Source of the DNA: Pseudomonadota bacterium
GTDB taxonomy: Bacteria > Pseudomonadota > Gammaproteobacteria > Burkholderiales > Thiobacillaceae
Direction: 5' to 3'
NCBI GenBank assembly: GCA_030836725.1
Contig: JAUPLV010000033.1
Coordinates: 1 to 16,561, forward strand
Length of the DNA: 16,561 nt
In this document: positions 6,710-13,120 of the stretch, piece after piece
How positions within the stretch are numbered: position 1 is the stretch's first letter
Layout: the number at the start of each line of letters is the position of its first letter
Notes under the pieces: generated by a model
Told to the model about the DNA's origin: nothing
Database searches by the model: none
What the model saw: the letters and a program-made list of their open reading frames with translations, nothing else
Program-made: the position numbers and the translations under genes

Positions 6710-8542
6710 TTATTCCGGCGCGTACGCCAGTTCGATGAAGGCGGCGCGGCCCTGAGTGTTGTAACCGTGAACCAGCGCGTAGTCCTTGTCCAGCAGATTG
6801 ACCAGTTTGCCACTGACTTTCCAGTCGCGCACCGGTTTCCAGCCCAGGTTCAGGTTGAGCACCGCATAACCGGGCACATCGACACGGGAATAGGTCGTGG
6901 CGTGAACGTCGGCATGCGGTCCGGAAGCCAGCACTTCGGCGCGCCAGTCGAAAGCGCCGGAGCGCCGGCCCAGCGACAGGCTGCCGAACCGGTCGGCACG
7001 ACGCAACAGGGACAGGCCCGTCGACTTGTCCTCGGTATCCTGCACGGTCAGTGCGCCGCGCGCATCCAGCCCGGCCAGTTTCCCGCTCCACGAGAGCTCG
7101 ACCCCCCGGTTTTCTGCCTGGTCGACGTTGGTCGCCGCCCAGGTCGGCGGGACGAAGTTGATGAGATCGCGGGTACGGGTGACGAACGCGGTGGCGCGCG
7201 CCAGGCCATGGGCGCCGCTGTAGGTCAGCCCGGCTTCGGCGCCGCGCGCACGCTCGGGCTCAAGCGCGGGATTGCCGCCGAACGGTCCGTAGAGCTCGTT
7301 GAACGTCGGCGCGCGGAATGCATTCGACACGGTGACGGACACGCGCAGTTCCGGAGTCAGCCGATAGCCATAACCCAGCAGTCCGGTGGCGGCGCCGCCG
7401 AAATCGCTGTAGTCGTCGTGCCGCGCGTTCACTTGCAGATCGTGCGCGCCAATGGCGGCCGTATAGCCCGCGGTCAAGCTTGCAACCCTGCGGCTGTCGT
7501 CGCTGTAGGCGGTATCGGAATCGAGCTGCTGCCACAAGCCTTCAACCCCCAGACGAACGACCCCGCGCCCCGCCTCCAGCTGGTTATTCCAGCCCAGCTG
7601 GCGATTGCGGGTTTTGAGGCGGCCGGTCGCGGCGCCATCCAGATCCGAATCCAGATCGTCGCTGCCCTGCGAATACTGGATGCGGCTTTGCCAATTTGGC
7701 AGCCAGTGGTTTTCGCTGTACAGGCCGAGCGCCGTCAGGATCTGGTCGCTGTGATTCTGGAATGCCCCGTCGTACTCGATGTCGCCGCTCGACTGGAACG
7801 CGGTCAGGCCGATCTCGTGCCCGGGCTGGATCCGCTGCGACAGCGCCAGATTGAGCGAGGTATTGCGGTAGCCGTCGTCATCGATGTCCGCTGGGGCGAA
7901 AGTGAACGGCGCCGGAACGAATTCGCCGCGCACGCTCGAAAACCCGTCCGTTCGCGTTCGGGCCGCGCCGAAGTGCACGCGCGTATCGCCCAGTTCGCCG
8001 CCGACGGCAAAGGCGAGCTTGTGATAGTTGTCCGCTCCCAGCGCCGCGCTGCCCGAGACTTTCATCTCGCCCTGGCCGCGCCGGGTGAAAATCCGCACCA
8101 CCCCGCCGATCGCCTCGGAACCGTACACGCTCGACACATTGCCGCGCACGATTTCGATGCGCTCAATTTCGTCGAGCAGGAACTGGTCGATCGCCGTCGC
8201 GCCGGTGGTCGCCGAGTTGACGCGCACGCCATCGATCAGCACCAGCACATGATCGGATTCCGAACCGCGAATCCGGATCGCGGTTTGCGCGCCCAGCCCG
8301 CCGGTCGGCGCGATTTCCACCCCGGATTCCTGGCGCAGCAGGGTGGACAGGTCGGAAGCCGTGGACGATTCGATATCCGTTCGCGTGATGATGCTGGTGT
8401 GCTGCAAGGGAGCAGCCAGCTTTTGCGGCGCGCGGGTCGGCGTCACGACGATGGTTTCGCCGACGAATTCCGGCAGGATTTCCGCATGGGCGGGGGAAAT
8501 GAAAACAGCGCCCAGGGCAAGCGCAAGAGTGGTTTGATGCAT
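6710..8542 (-). CDS. btuB: TonB-dependent vitamin B12 outer-membrane receptor
   Basis: A 610-residue outer-membrane receptor that imports cobalamin using TonB energy. Residues 1-20 are a signal peptide ending in AHA. ETIVVTP at 29-35 is the TonB box. The plug domain follows, with IRIRGSESDHVLVLIDGVRV, a characteristic BtuB-type plug motif, and ERIEIVRG with SSVYGSEAIGGVV. The rest has the alternating pattern of a 22-strand barrel, including SNAFRAPTFNELYGPFG and AENRGVELSW. The last residues are AFIELAYAPE, so the terminal residue is Glu rather than the common aromatic. ATG at 8542 places the signal peptide correctly; its Shine-Dalgarno match is weak. A cobalamin riboswitch directly upstream strongly supports B12 specificity over siderophore uptake, and cobO follows in the same direction. 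Confidence 0.93.
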   Translation of the reverse strand: MHQTTLALALGAVFISPAHAEILPEFVGETIVVTPTRAPQKLAAPLQHTSIITRTDIESSTASDLSTLLRQESGVEIAPTGGLGAQTAIRIRGSESDHVLVLIDGVRVNSATTGATAIDQFLLDEIERIEIVRGNVSSVYGSEAIGGVVRIFTRRGQGEMKVSGSAALGADNYHKLAFAVGGELGDTRVHFGAARTRTDGFSSVRGEFVPAPFTFAPADIDDDGYRNTSLNLALSQRIQPGHEIGLTAFQSSGDIEYDGAFQNHSDQILTALGLYSENHWLPNWQSRIQYSQGSDDLDSDLDGAATGRLKTRNRQLGWNNQLEAGRGVVRLGVEGLWQQLDSDTAYSDDSRRVASLTAGYTAAIGAHDLQVNARHDDYSDFGGAATGLLGYGYRLTPELRVSVTVSNAFRAPTFNELYGPFGGNPALEPERARGAEAGLTYSGAHGLARATAFVTRTRDLINFVPPTWAATNVDQAENRGVELSWSGKLAGLDARGALTVQDTEDKSTGLSLLRRADRFGSLSLGRRSGAFDWRAEVLASGPHADVHATTYSRVDVPGYAVLNLNLGWKPVRDWKVSGKLVNLLDKDYALVHGYNTQGRAAFIELAYAPE

Positions 8543-8559
8543 GATGTGGTCCGGTTTGG

Positions 8560-8612
8560 GCGCCTGCATCCCCGCAGGCGCGTTGCACGATCCGCTGCCG
8601 CAATGACGGCAG
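8560..8612 (-). promoter_or_regulatory. Two hairpins forming the probable riboswitch expression platform
   Basis: Between the aptamer and the btuB start there are two perfect hairpins: CTGCCG/CGGCAG (8595-8600 with 8607-8612) and GCGCCTGC/GCAGGCGC (8560-8567 with 8574-8581). No U run follows the start-proximal stem, and it lies 17 nt before the ATG. Control of translation initiation is therefore more likely than intrinsic termination. This is inference from sequence only. Confidence 0.45.
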
Positions 8613-8795
8613 GGTTCAGGCCGGTATCCGGGCTCGCGCTTCAAGTGCATCGCCTTCCCGGGCGAACCCAGTGGCAGTGTGATGGACCGTTTAGCGCTTA
8701 CCGTTGCGGGGGCAGCACAGGGATGATGGTTTGCAGCCACGCACCTGTTTCCCGTTTATCCAAGGCGGCTGACAAGCCGCTTCGGCACCTGAAGC
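8611..8795 (-). promoter_or_regulatory. Cobalamin riboswitch upstream of btuB
   Basis: Read on the minus strand, the roughly 185-nt leader holds the landmarks of the cobalamin aptamer (RF00174 type) in order: TTCAGGTGCC at the 5' end, a GC stem, GGATAAACGGGAA, CAGGTG, GCTGCCCCCGCAACGG, the B12 box with GCCACTGGG, CGGGAAGGCG, and a 3' end of GAGCCCGGATACCGGCC then TGAA. The order and spacing match the class well. It should lower expression of btuB, and probably cobO, when adenosylcobalamin is abundant. Exact ends are approximate. Confidence 0.93.
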
Positions 8796-8800
8796 GCCGC

Positions 8801-8806
8801 ATTATA
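8801..8806 (-). promoter_or_regulatory. -10 element of the btuB-cobO transcript
   Basis: A perfect TATAAT on the minus strand lies 5 bp upstream of the start of the riboswitch consensus, which places the transcription start within or right at the aptamer 5' end. No good -35 hexamer is seen at 16-18 bp spacing. The position relative to the riboswitch is the main support. Confidence 0.6.
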
Positions 8807-8860
8807 CCCAGACGTCGCGCGCAGAGGGACGGCCCATTTACCGCTCCGCGGGCGGGACAA

Positions 8861-8889
8861 TTGACCGGCCGCAAAACGCCCCCTATAGT
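8861..8889 (+). promoter_or_regulatory. Sigma-70 promoter of zapB-zapA
   Basis: TTGACC (8861-8866) and TATAGT (8884-8889) are separated by 17 bp, a close match to the sigma-70 consensus. The start of transcription would fall around 8895-8897, which coincides with the zapB ATG at 8896. The transcript would then have almost no 5' leader. This promoter is arranged back to back with the btuB promoter about 55 bp away. Confidence 0.65.
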
Positions 8890-8895
8890 CCCGCC

Positions 8896-9093
8896 ATGCA
8901 CGCAGAACTCGATACCCTCGAAGCCCGGATCCGCCAGGTGGCCGAACTCTGCCACGCGTTGCGGCAGGAAAATATCGCGCTGCGTCAGCAGCTGCTGGCC
9001 GCTCAGCAGGACAACAAGCAGCTGGCTACCCGCCTCAATGCCGGCAAAACACGGCTGCAGACCCTGCTCGAAAACCTGCCGGAGGACATCTGA
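8896..9093 (+). CDS. zapB: ZapB-like coiled-coil cell-division protein
   Basis: A 65-residue protein that is almost entirely one coiled coil (about residues 5-58), with leucine/alanine heptads such as IRQVAELCHALRQENIALRQ. It matches the small ZapB-like family that commonly lies directly before zapA in beta- and gammaproteobacteria. ZapB joins ZapA at the Z-ring and helps organise division and chromosome segregation. ATG at 8896 is the only Met start in the frame and lies 7 nt after the -10 element, so there is no room for a Shine-Dalgarno site. The stop TGA overlaps the zapA ATG (TGATG), and a GGAGG inside the zapB end serves zapA. Assignment rests on size, coiled coil and locus; low sequence conservation makes it less certain than zapA. 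Confidence 0.75.
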   Translation: MHAELDTLEARIRQVAELCHALRQENIALRQQLLAAQQDNKQLATRLNAGKTRLQTLLENLPEDI

Positions 9094-9395
9094 TGGCCGG
9101 TCCAAGATCGATCGAAATCCATATCCTGGGTCGCGCTTTCAAGGTGGCATGCTCGCGCGAGGAAGAATCGGCCTTGATCGCGGCCGCCGATTATCTGGAC
9201 GAGAAAATGCGGGAGATCCGCGACGGCAGCAAGGTGATCGGCGCCGAGCGCATTGCCATCATGGCCGGGCTCAACATGGCGCACGAGTTGCTGACCCAGA
9301 GCGGCGGCAGTCTGATCGAGGAATCGCGCGCCCGGCTGACGCATTGCAATACCCTGCTCGATTCAGTGCTGGAAGATCAGGACAAACTCTTCTAA
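9093..9395 (+). CDS. zapA: Cell division protein ZapA
   Basis: A 100-residue ZapA, which binds and cross-links FtsZ filaments at the division site in the cytoplasm. The N-terminal domain has the family order: SIEIHILGRAFKVAC forms the first strands, EEESALIAAADYLDEKMREI the first helix, and GAERIAIMAGLNMAHELL the conserved central segment. The remaining residues form the C-terminal coiled coil for dimerisation. Length equals the family norm. ATG at 9093 overlaps the zapB stop, and GGAGG at 9081-9085 is well spaced, indicating translational coupling. The 6S RNA gene begins about 10 bp after its stop, then fau, the classic zapA-ssrS-fau arrangement. Confidence 0.93.
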   Translation: MAGPRSIEIHILGRAFKVACSREEESALIAAADYLDEKMREIRDGSKVIGAERIAIMAGLNMAHELLTQSGGSLIEESRARLTHCNTLLDSVLEDQDKLF

Positions 9396-9404
9396 ACTGG
9401 CGTC

Positions 9405-9586
9405 GCTCCCTGCGGTGTTCGAGGCTGGTTGCAATTTCTCTGAACCAATGCATACGTGCAAGGCTGCGGTCTATTCCGGCTCGGGTGTGCGCGTGACACG
9501 TCTCATGTGCCCAAAGCGCCTTTGATTGCGGCCGTCTTGGACCCCGGTTCAAGAGTCTGCGGTCAGTCACGGCACAGGCGGGGAGC
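9405..9586 (+). ncRNA. ssrS: 6S RNA
   Basis: 6S RNA mimics an open promoter and sequesters the housekeeping RNA polymerase in stationary phase. The 182-nt interval between zapA and fau closes on itself: GCTCCCTGC (9405-9413) pairs along its full length with GCGGGGAGC (9578-9586), allowing one G-U pair. Inside are the typical landmarks: CTTGGA (9536-9541) paired with TTCAAG (9548-9553), GAGTCTGCGGTC after it, and a central region with long, imperfectly paired arms. Length and position between zapA and fau are exactly those expected. No independent terminator is visible, so processing from a longer transcript is likely. Ends are inferred from the terminal helix. Confidence 0.88.
9580..9585 (+). 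promoter_or_regulatory. Candidate fau ribosome-binding site inside the 6S 3' arm
   Basis: GGGGAG is the only purine-rich Shine-Dalgarno-like sequence before the fau ATG, 12 nt upstream, which is a little long. It is part of the 3' strand of the 6S terminal helix, so it would be paired in an intact 6S fold. Whether it is used is uncertain. Confidence 0.35.
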
Positions 9587-9597
9587 TTTACCTCTCA

Positions 9598-10188
9598 ATG
9601 GATAAATACACCCTCAGGCGTCAACTCAAGGCCGCGCGCAACGCGCTCAAACCGGCTGCGCGCCGCAAGGCCGCACGTGATTCGCTGCGGCTGGCGCTGC
9701 GCCACGGCCTGTTGCTGAGATCGCAACGCATCGGATTCTATCTGCCGCAGGGCGGCGAGTTCGACGTCCACCCCCTGCTCAATCAGGCACTGACGATGCT
9801 GCGCGGCTGCTACCTGCCGATGCTGCCGCGAAGGGGGCGGACGATGCGGTTCGGCCGGATCGGCCGCAACACGCGCATGACGAAGAACCGCTATGGCATT
9901 CCCGAACCCATCGATGCAAAACCGCTGCGCGCACGGCAGCTCGACCTGCTGCTGATGCCGCTGGTAGGGTTCGATCTCGAAGGCAATCGCCTCGGGATGG
10001 GCGGCGGTTTTTACGACGCGACGCTGGCATTCATGCGGCACCGGCGTTTGTGGCGCAAGCCGCGCCTGGTGGGCATCGCCTACGAATGCCAGCGGGTGGA
10101 CACGTTGCCGCACGAGCCCTGGGACATGCCGCTCGACGCGGTGCTGACCGAGCGCCAGCTCTATCGCTTCAACCCGGTTCGGCGCTGA
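9598..10188 (+). CDS. fau: 5-formyltetrahydrofolate cyclo-ligase
   Basis: A 196-residue cytoplasmic enzyme that converts 5-formyltetrahydrofolate to 5,10-methenyltetrahydrofolate using ATP, returning a dead-end folate to the one-carbon pool. The N-terminal KYTLRRQLKAARNAL region, RIGFYLPQGGEFDVHPLL at 44-61, the folate/ATP-binding Pro-rich strand, and the signature LLMPLVGFDLEGNRLGMGGG with FYD (GMGGGFYD at about 133-140) are all present. The length of about 190-200 is normal. ATG at 9598 is chosen because the open frame upstream runs into 6S RNA and the family start KYTLRR follows directly. The gene sits 12 bp after the 6S RNA and is convergent with the symporter gene, stop to stop within 12 bp. 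Family membership is secure. Confidence 0.93.
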   Translation: MDKYTLRRQLKAARNALKPAARRKAARDSLRLALRHGLLLRSQRIGFYLPQGGEFDVHPLLNQALTMLRGCYLPMLPRRGRTMRFGRIGRNTRMTKNRYGIPEPIDAKPLRARQLDLLLMPLVGFDLEGNRLGMGGGFYDATLAFMRHRRLWRKPRLVGIAYECQRVDTLPHEPWDMPLDAVLTERQLYRFNPVRR

Positions 10189-10200
10189 GCCGGTCGGCAT

Positions 10201-11712
10201 TCAGCCTTTCACGATTTCGCGATCGAGCTCGCCGCTCTTCAGCTTGTCCTGATAATCCGTCAGCATCGCCCTAACCTTGCCGCTCAGGAGATAGAGCCCG
10301 ATCAGGTTGGGGAAGGCCATCGCCAGCACCAGCAGGTCGGTGAAATCGAGCATGTTGGCCGCGCTTGCCACCGAGGCGATGACGATGAACGCCAGGAACA
10401 ACACGCGGTACATCAGCGACAAGCGTTCGCCGAACAGGTAGGCCCAGCAGCGTTCGCCGTAGTAGGACCACGAGATCATGGTGCTGTAGGCGAACAGCAC
10501 CACCGACACGGTGAGGATGATGGGGAACCAGTCGGACACGGTGGCGAACGCCACCGAGGTCAGCGCCGCGCCCTTGCTGGCCTCGCGCAGCGCCAGGGTG
10601 GCGGGATCGTTGTAGACGCCGGTGATGACGATCACCAGGGCGGTCATGGTGCATATGACGATGGTGTCGATGAAGGGCTCGTACAGAGCGACCATGCCCT
10701 GGCGGATCGGGTACTTGACCGAGGCGGTGGAATGGACGATGGCCGCCGACCCCAGGCCGGCTTCGCTGGAAAACACCGCGCGCTTGAAGCCCTGCACCAG
10801 CGCCCCCACCATGCCTCCCGCCACCGCGATCGGCGCAAAGGCTTCAGTGAAGATTTTGGCCAGCGCCTGCGGCACCTGCTCGACGTTGCCGAGGACGATC
10901 CACAGGCAGGCCGCCAGATAAATCAGGATCATGGTCGGCACCACCGCCTCGGCGACGTGGGCAATGCGGCGCAGGCCGCCGATGATGACCACGCCGACCG
11001 CCACCGCCATAACGAGACCGTAAACAATCGGCGTGTCGTTCAGGAAAGGAAACTGCTCCTGCACCGCGCCAAGCGACTGGCTGACCTGGAACGCGCTGCC
11101 GGCGCCGAACGAGCCCAGCACGGTAAACACGGCGAACATCCCGGCCAGGATCTTGCCGGTGCGCGGCATGTCGAACTCGGCGAATCCCTTCGACAGATAT
11201 TCCATCGCCCCGCCCATGATGTGGCCGTCCGGCCGCACTTCGCGGTAGCGCTGCGCCAGCGTGGCTTCGGTGAATTTGGTGGTCATCCCGAGAAATCCCG
11301 CCACGATCATCCAGAACGTCGCCCCCGGCCCGCCGATGGAAATCGCGATCGCCACCCCGGCGATATTGCCCAGCCCCACCGTGGCGGAGAGCGCGGTGGT
11401 CAGCGCCTGGAACGGGCTGACCTCGCCCTTGTCGTCGGCGGTGTGGTATTTGCCGCGGAGCACGGCATAGGCGTGCCGCATCATGCGCAGATTGACGAAA
11501 CTGAAGCGGATGGTGAGATAGACCGCGCCGGCGATCAGCCAGGCGACGATGAAAGGCATCGCCGGCTCGCCGGGAAAGACGTCGTAGAAAATCACGCTGG
11601 CCAGATAGCCGTTCAGCGTGCCGAAAAAGGCGTCGATTGCACCGGGCCCGGCTGCCAGCGCCATCTGCGGAAACAGCCCGACGGCTGCGATAAATAAATA
11701 TGGATGGATCAC
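10201..11712 (-). CDS. agcS: Sodium:alanine (AgcS-type) symporter
   Basis: A 503-residue inner-membrane transporter of the alanine or glycine:cation symporter family, which takes up small neutral amino acids with sodium. About ten or eleven hydrophobic helices can be read. Conserved segments include ALTTALSATVGLGNIAGVAI near the first sodium/substrate site, GGPGATFWMIVAGFLGMTTK, HIMGGAMEYL, FKRAVFSSEAGLGSA followed by IVHS, and GMVALYEPFIDTIVICTMTA. The C-terminal tail is charged and cytoplasmic. The start is GTG at 11712 (V-I-H-P-Y-L): AGGGGG lies about 8 bases upstream, and no ATG occurs in the extension. The first 22 residues could be a first membrane segment or a signal sequence. Substrate preference cannot be read from sequence. 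It is convergent with fau and sits downstream of the cytochrome gene, from which a terminator separates it. Confidence 0.9.
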   Translation of the reverse strand: MIHPYLFIAAVGLFPQMALAAGPGAIDAFFGTLNGYLASVIFYDVFPGEPAMPFIVAWLIAGAVYLTIRFSFVNLRMMRHAYAVLRGKYHTADDKGEVSPFQALTTALSATVGLGNIAGVAIAISIGGPGATFWMIVAGFLGMTTKFTEATLAQRYREVRPDGHIMGGAMEYLSKGFAEFDMPRTGKILAGMFAVFTVLGSFGAGSAFQVSQSLGAVQEQFPFLNDTPIVYGLVMAVAVGVVIIGGLRRIAHVAEAVVPTMILIYLAACLWIVLGNVEQVPQALAKIFTEAFAPIAVAGGMVGALVQGFKRAVFSSEAGLGSAAIVHSTASVKYPIRQGMVALYEPFIDTIVICTMTALVIVITGVYNDPATLALREASKGAALTSVAFATVSDWFPIILTVSVVLFAYSTMISWSYYGERCWAYLFGERLSLMYRVLFLAFIVIASVASAANMLDFTDLLVLAMAFPNLIGLYLLSGKVRAMLTDYQDKLKSGELDREIVKG

Positions 11713-11735
11713 GGCCTGCGCCCCCTGGCTATTTG

Positions 11736-11751
11736 TTGTTGGCCGCAACAA
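11736..11751. promoter_or_regulatory. TTGTTG-N4-CAACAA inverted repeat before the symporter gene
   Basis: A perfect 6-bp inverted repeat with a GCCG centre lies 24 bp upstream of the agcS GTG. A -10-like TATTGT on the minus strand (11748-11753) overlaps its upstream arm, as expected for a repressor site. It could equally form a leader hairpin. No -35 is convincing. Confidence 0.3.
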
Positions 11752-11788
11752 TAGCAAACTTGCCGCCAAAACGCGCCTGTATCCATGA

Positions 11789-11815
11789 CAAAGGCCGACT
11801 CTCGGTCGGCCTTTG
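11789..11815 (-). terminator. Hairpin terminator after the cytochrome c gene
   Basis: CAAAGGCCGA (11789-11798) and TCGGCCTTTG (11806-11815) form a perfect 10-bp stem with a 7-nt loop, about 59 bp after the cytochrome stop and upstream of agcS. It has the A-tract/GC stem/T-tract form of an intrinsic terminator, with a short T tract. It should separate the cytochrome and symporter transcripts. Confidence 0.75.
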
Positions 11816-11873
11816 CTTGGTTTAGCCTTGCCATGATCGAACAGGCCCGGCCCCCGGTCATGGTCTGGCGCGG

Positions 11874-12212
11874 TTACTGCCGGGCAACATCCATACCGGT
11901 TCCCGGAAGGCCCAGCACCCAGCTGATGATCTTGTCGAGATCCTCGGGCTTGACCCCGGGATTGGCCGGCATAATTCTCCGGCCCCATACGCCCTTGCCG
12001 CCGGCTTTCACCTTGGCGACCAGCATGTCATGCGCCGCCTGGTTGCCAGCATACTTCGCGGCCACATCCTTGAACGCGGGGCCATAGACCGGTGTGTCGA
12101 CGGCGTGGCAGGACAGGCACGCGTTCTTCTGGGCCAGATCCTGGCTGGCCGACGCCGCGCCGGACATCATCAGCAGGGCAGCGGATGTCGCGGTCAAAAT
12201 CAGTTTCTTCAT
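11874..12212 (-). CDS. Periplasmic class I c-type cytochrome (c551/c553-like)
   Basis: A 112-residue monohaem cytochrome c that carries electrons in the periplasm. Residues 1-22 are a signal peptide (MKKLILTATSAALLMM, then GAASA). The mature chain has CLSCH at 32-36 for covalent haem attachment and IMPAN with M81 as the likely sixth ligand, the layout of the small c551/c552/c553 class. Size matches that class. ATG at 12212 has a strong AAGGAGA upstream; the open frame beyond it lacks signal-peptide character. The gene stands alone between a terminator and a 312-bp upstream region that holds TTAAG half-sites. Redox partner is unknown; terminal oxidase, denitrification or sulfur-oxidation chains are all possible. 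Confidence 0.9.
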   Translation of the reverse strand: MKKLILTATSAALLMMSGAASASQDLAQKNACLSCHAVDTPVYGPAFKDVAAKYAGNQAAHDMLVAKVKAGGKGVWGRRIMPANPGVKPEDLDKIISWVLGLPGTGMDVARQ

Positions 12213-12249
12213 TGTTTCGGTCTCCTTCGAGGTCAAGTCAGGCATAAGC

Positions 12250-12287
12250 CTTAACGACAATGCACACATTCTTAAGGGAATATTAAG
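12250..12287 (-). promoter_or_regulatory. PmrA/QseB-box-like TTAAG half-sites before the cytochrome gene
   Basis: On the minus strand, CTTAAT-N5-CTTAAG (12287-12271) matches the published PmrA box YTTAAK-N5-YTTAAK. A third half-site, GTTAAG (12255-12250), lies 21 bp further on, so all three are in helical phase (steps of 11 and 21 bp). The box ends 59 bp upstream of the cytochrome start, a reasonable position for an OmpR-family activator. No clear -10/-35 pair is seen. The remaining part of the 312-bp gap towards 12449 contains an AT-rich patch (12321-12332) and nothing else recognised. Confidence 0.45.
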
Positions 12288-12448
12288 GGAAATCTCACCC
12301 TGAAAAATAGCCATGGCCTAGTATATTTATACCGCTCACAACCCCGAGCCCCGATCATGTGGCTACCGACAAAATTTCAGGCATGAAAGCGAGCGTGGTC
12401 GCGTAAACGAACTGTGGGGTTTCCTGCGCCCATCCAGGACGCCGTGTT

Positions 12449-12465
12449 AACAATAACTTATTGTT
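12449..12465. promoter_or_regulatory. AACAATAA-C-TTATTGTT operator-like dyad
   Basis: A perfect 8-bp inverted repeat with a single central base, AT-rich in a GC-rich context, lies just upstream of and touching the -35 of the putative ankyrin-gene promoter. This placement suits an operator for a dimeric regulator. It does not match the FNR, Fur or LexA consensus. No regulator is assigned. Confidence 0.45.
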
Positions 12466-12492
12466 GATCGTTTTCGTCAACTATTGTACGCT
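12464..12492 (+). promoter_or_regulatory. Putative promoter of the ankyrin-repeat gene
   Basis: TTGATC (12464-12469) and TACGCT (12487-12492), 17 bp apart, approximate a sigma-70 promoter about 32 bp before the ATG at 12525. Moderate match; supported by the adjacent dyad and by the absence of other candidates. Confidence 0.4.
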
Positions 12493-12524
12493 TGTGGCTG
12501 ATCGATTAAACGTAGGAGCTTCCC

Positions 12525-13103
12525 ATGTCCCAGGAATTATTCGCCGCCGCCCGCTCGGGCGATACCGCCCAGATCCAGGCCCTACTGGCGGCCGGCGCCG
12601 ATCACGCGACCGCCGACGAAGCCGGTGAAACCGCACTGATGCACGCCGCCCACAGCGGCCAGGTTGCGGCAGTGCAGGCGCTGCTCGCCGCCGGCGCCGA
12701 CGTCAACGCCAAATCGCAGCTGGGCTGGACCGCGCTTGCGAAGGCCGCCTACAACGGCGAAACCGGGCGGGGATATGTCGAGATCATCGAAGTGCTGCAC
12801 CAGGCCGGCGCCTCGCTCGACGAACGCATTTTCTTCGGCATCACGCCGCTGATGCTGGCGGCTGGCGGCGGCGACGCTCCGGTGGTGGAATGGCTGATCA
12901 ACGCTGGCGCCGACGTGCTCGCCGCCAACGAGGGCAGCCGTACCGCACGTCAGATGGCAAACGACAAGTTCTATATCGATGTGATCAACCTGCTGAACGA
13001 CGCCGAGCGTCAGCTCGGCGTGCAGGAAGACGGCTCATGCTCGTCGACCAAAAGCGTGGTCAAGCCGCAGGTGGTCAATCTGATGAAACCGACCGCGCAT
13101 TGA
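12525..13103 (+). CDS. Ankyrin-repeat protein
   Basis: A 192-residue cytoplasmic protein made mostly of ankyrin repeats, which mediate protein-protein contacts. Repeats can be read at about residues 1-31, 35-64 (ETALMHAAHSGQVAAVQALL), 68-99 (WTALAKAAYNGET, with a small insertion GRGYVE), 105-134 (ITPLMLAAGGGDAPVVEWLI) and a weaker one at 138-158. The last 30 residues are not repeat-like and contain one cysteine. There is no signal peptide or membrane segment. ATG at 12525 follows TAGGAG at good spacing. The gene is isolated: an operator-like dyad lies upstream, and the convergent parA gene lies beyond a repeat element. The binding partner and function are unknown; some bacterial ankyrin proteins of this size support catalase, but no catalase gene is here. 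Confidence 0.88.
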   Translation: MSQELFAAARSGDTAQIQALLAAGADHATADEAGETALMHAAHSGQVAAVQALLAAGADVNAKSQLGWTALAKAAYNGETGRGYVEIIEVLHQAGASLDERIFFGITPLMLAAGGGDAPVVEWLINAGADVLAANEGSRTARQMANDKFYIDVINLLNDAERQLGVQEDGSCSSTKSVVKPQVVNLMKPTAH

Positions 13104-13120
13104 CCGGTTTGGGCTTGGCC

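Noticed and set aside
6767..9496. A 909-codon plus-strand open frame opposite btuB and across the riboswitch and zapB
   Set aside because: It is antisense to clearly identified genes, has no recognisable domain and is the kind of long frame that high GC content produces. btuB, the riboswitch and zapB explain the region.
12321..12332. GTATATTTATAC as an operator palindrome
   Set aside because: The two halves pair only at the outer five positions and the sequence is simple AT; it is not near a convincing promoter.
12464..12480. FNR site in front of the ankyrin gene (TTGA...TCAA)
   Set aside because: The spacing between the half-sites is 9 bp, where FNR/CRP-type sites need 6 bp between TTGA and TCAA.
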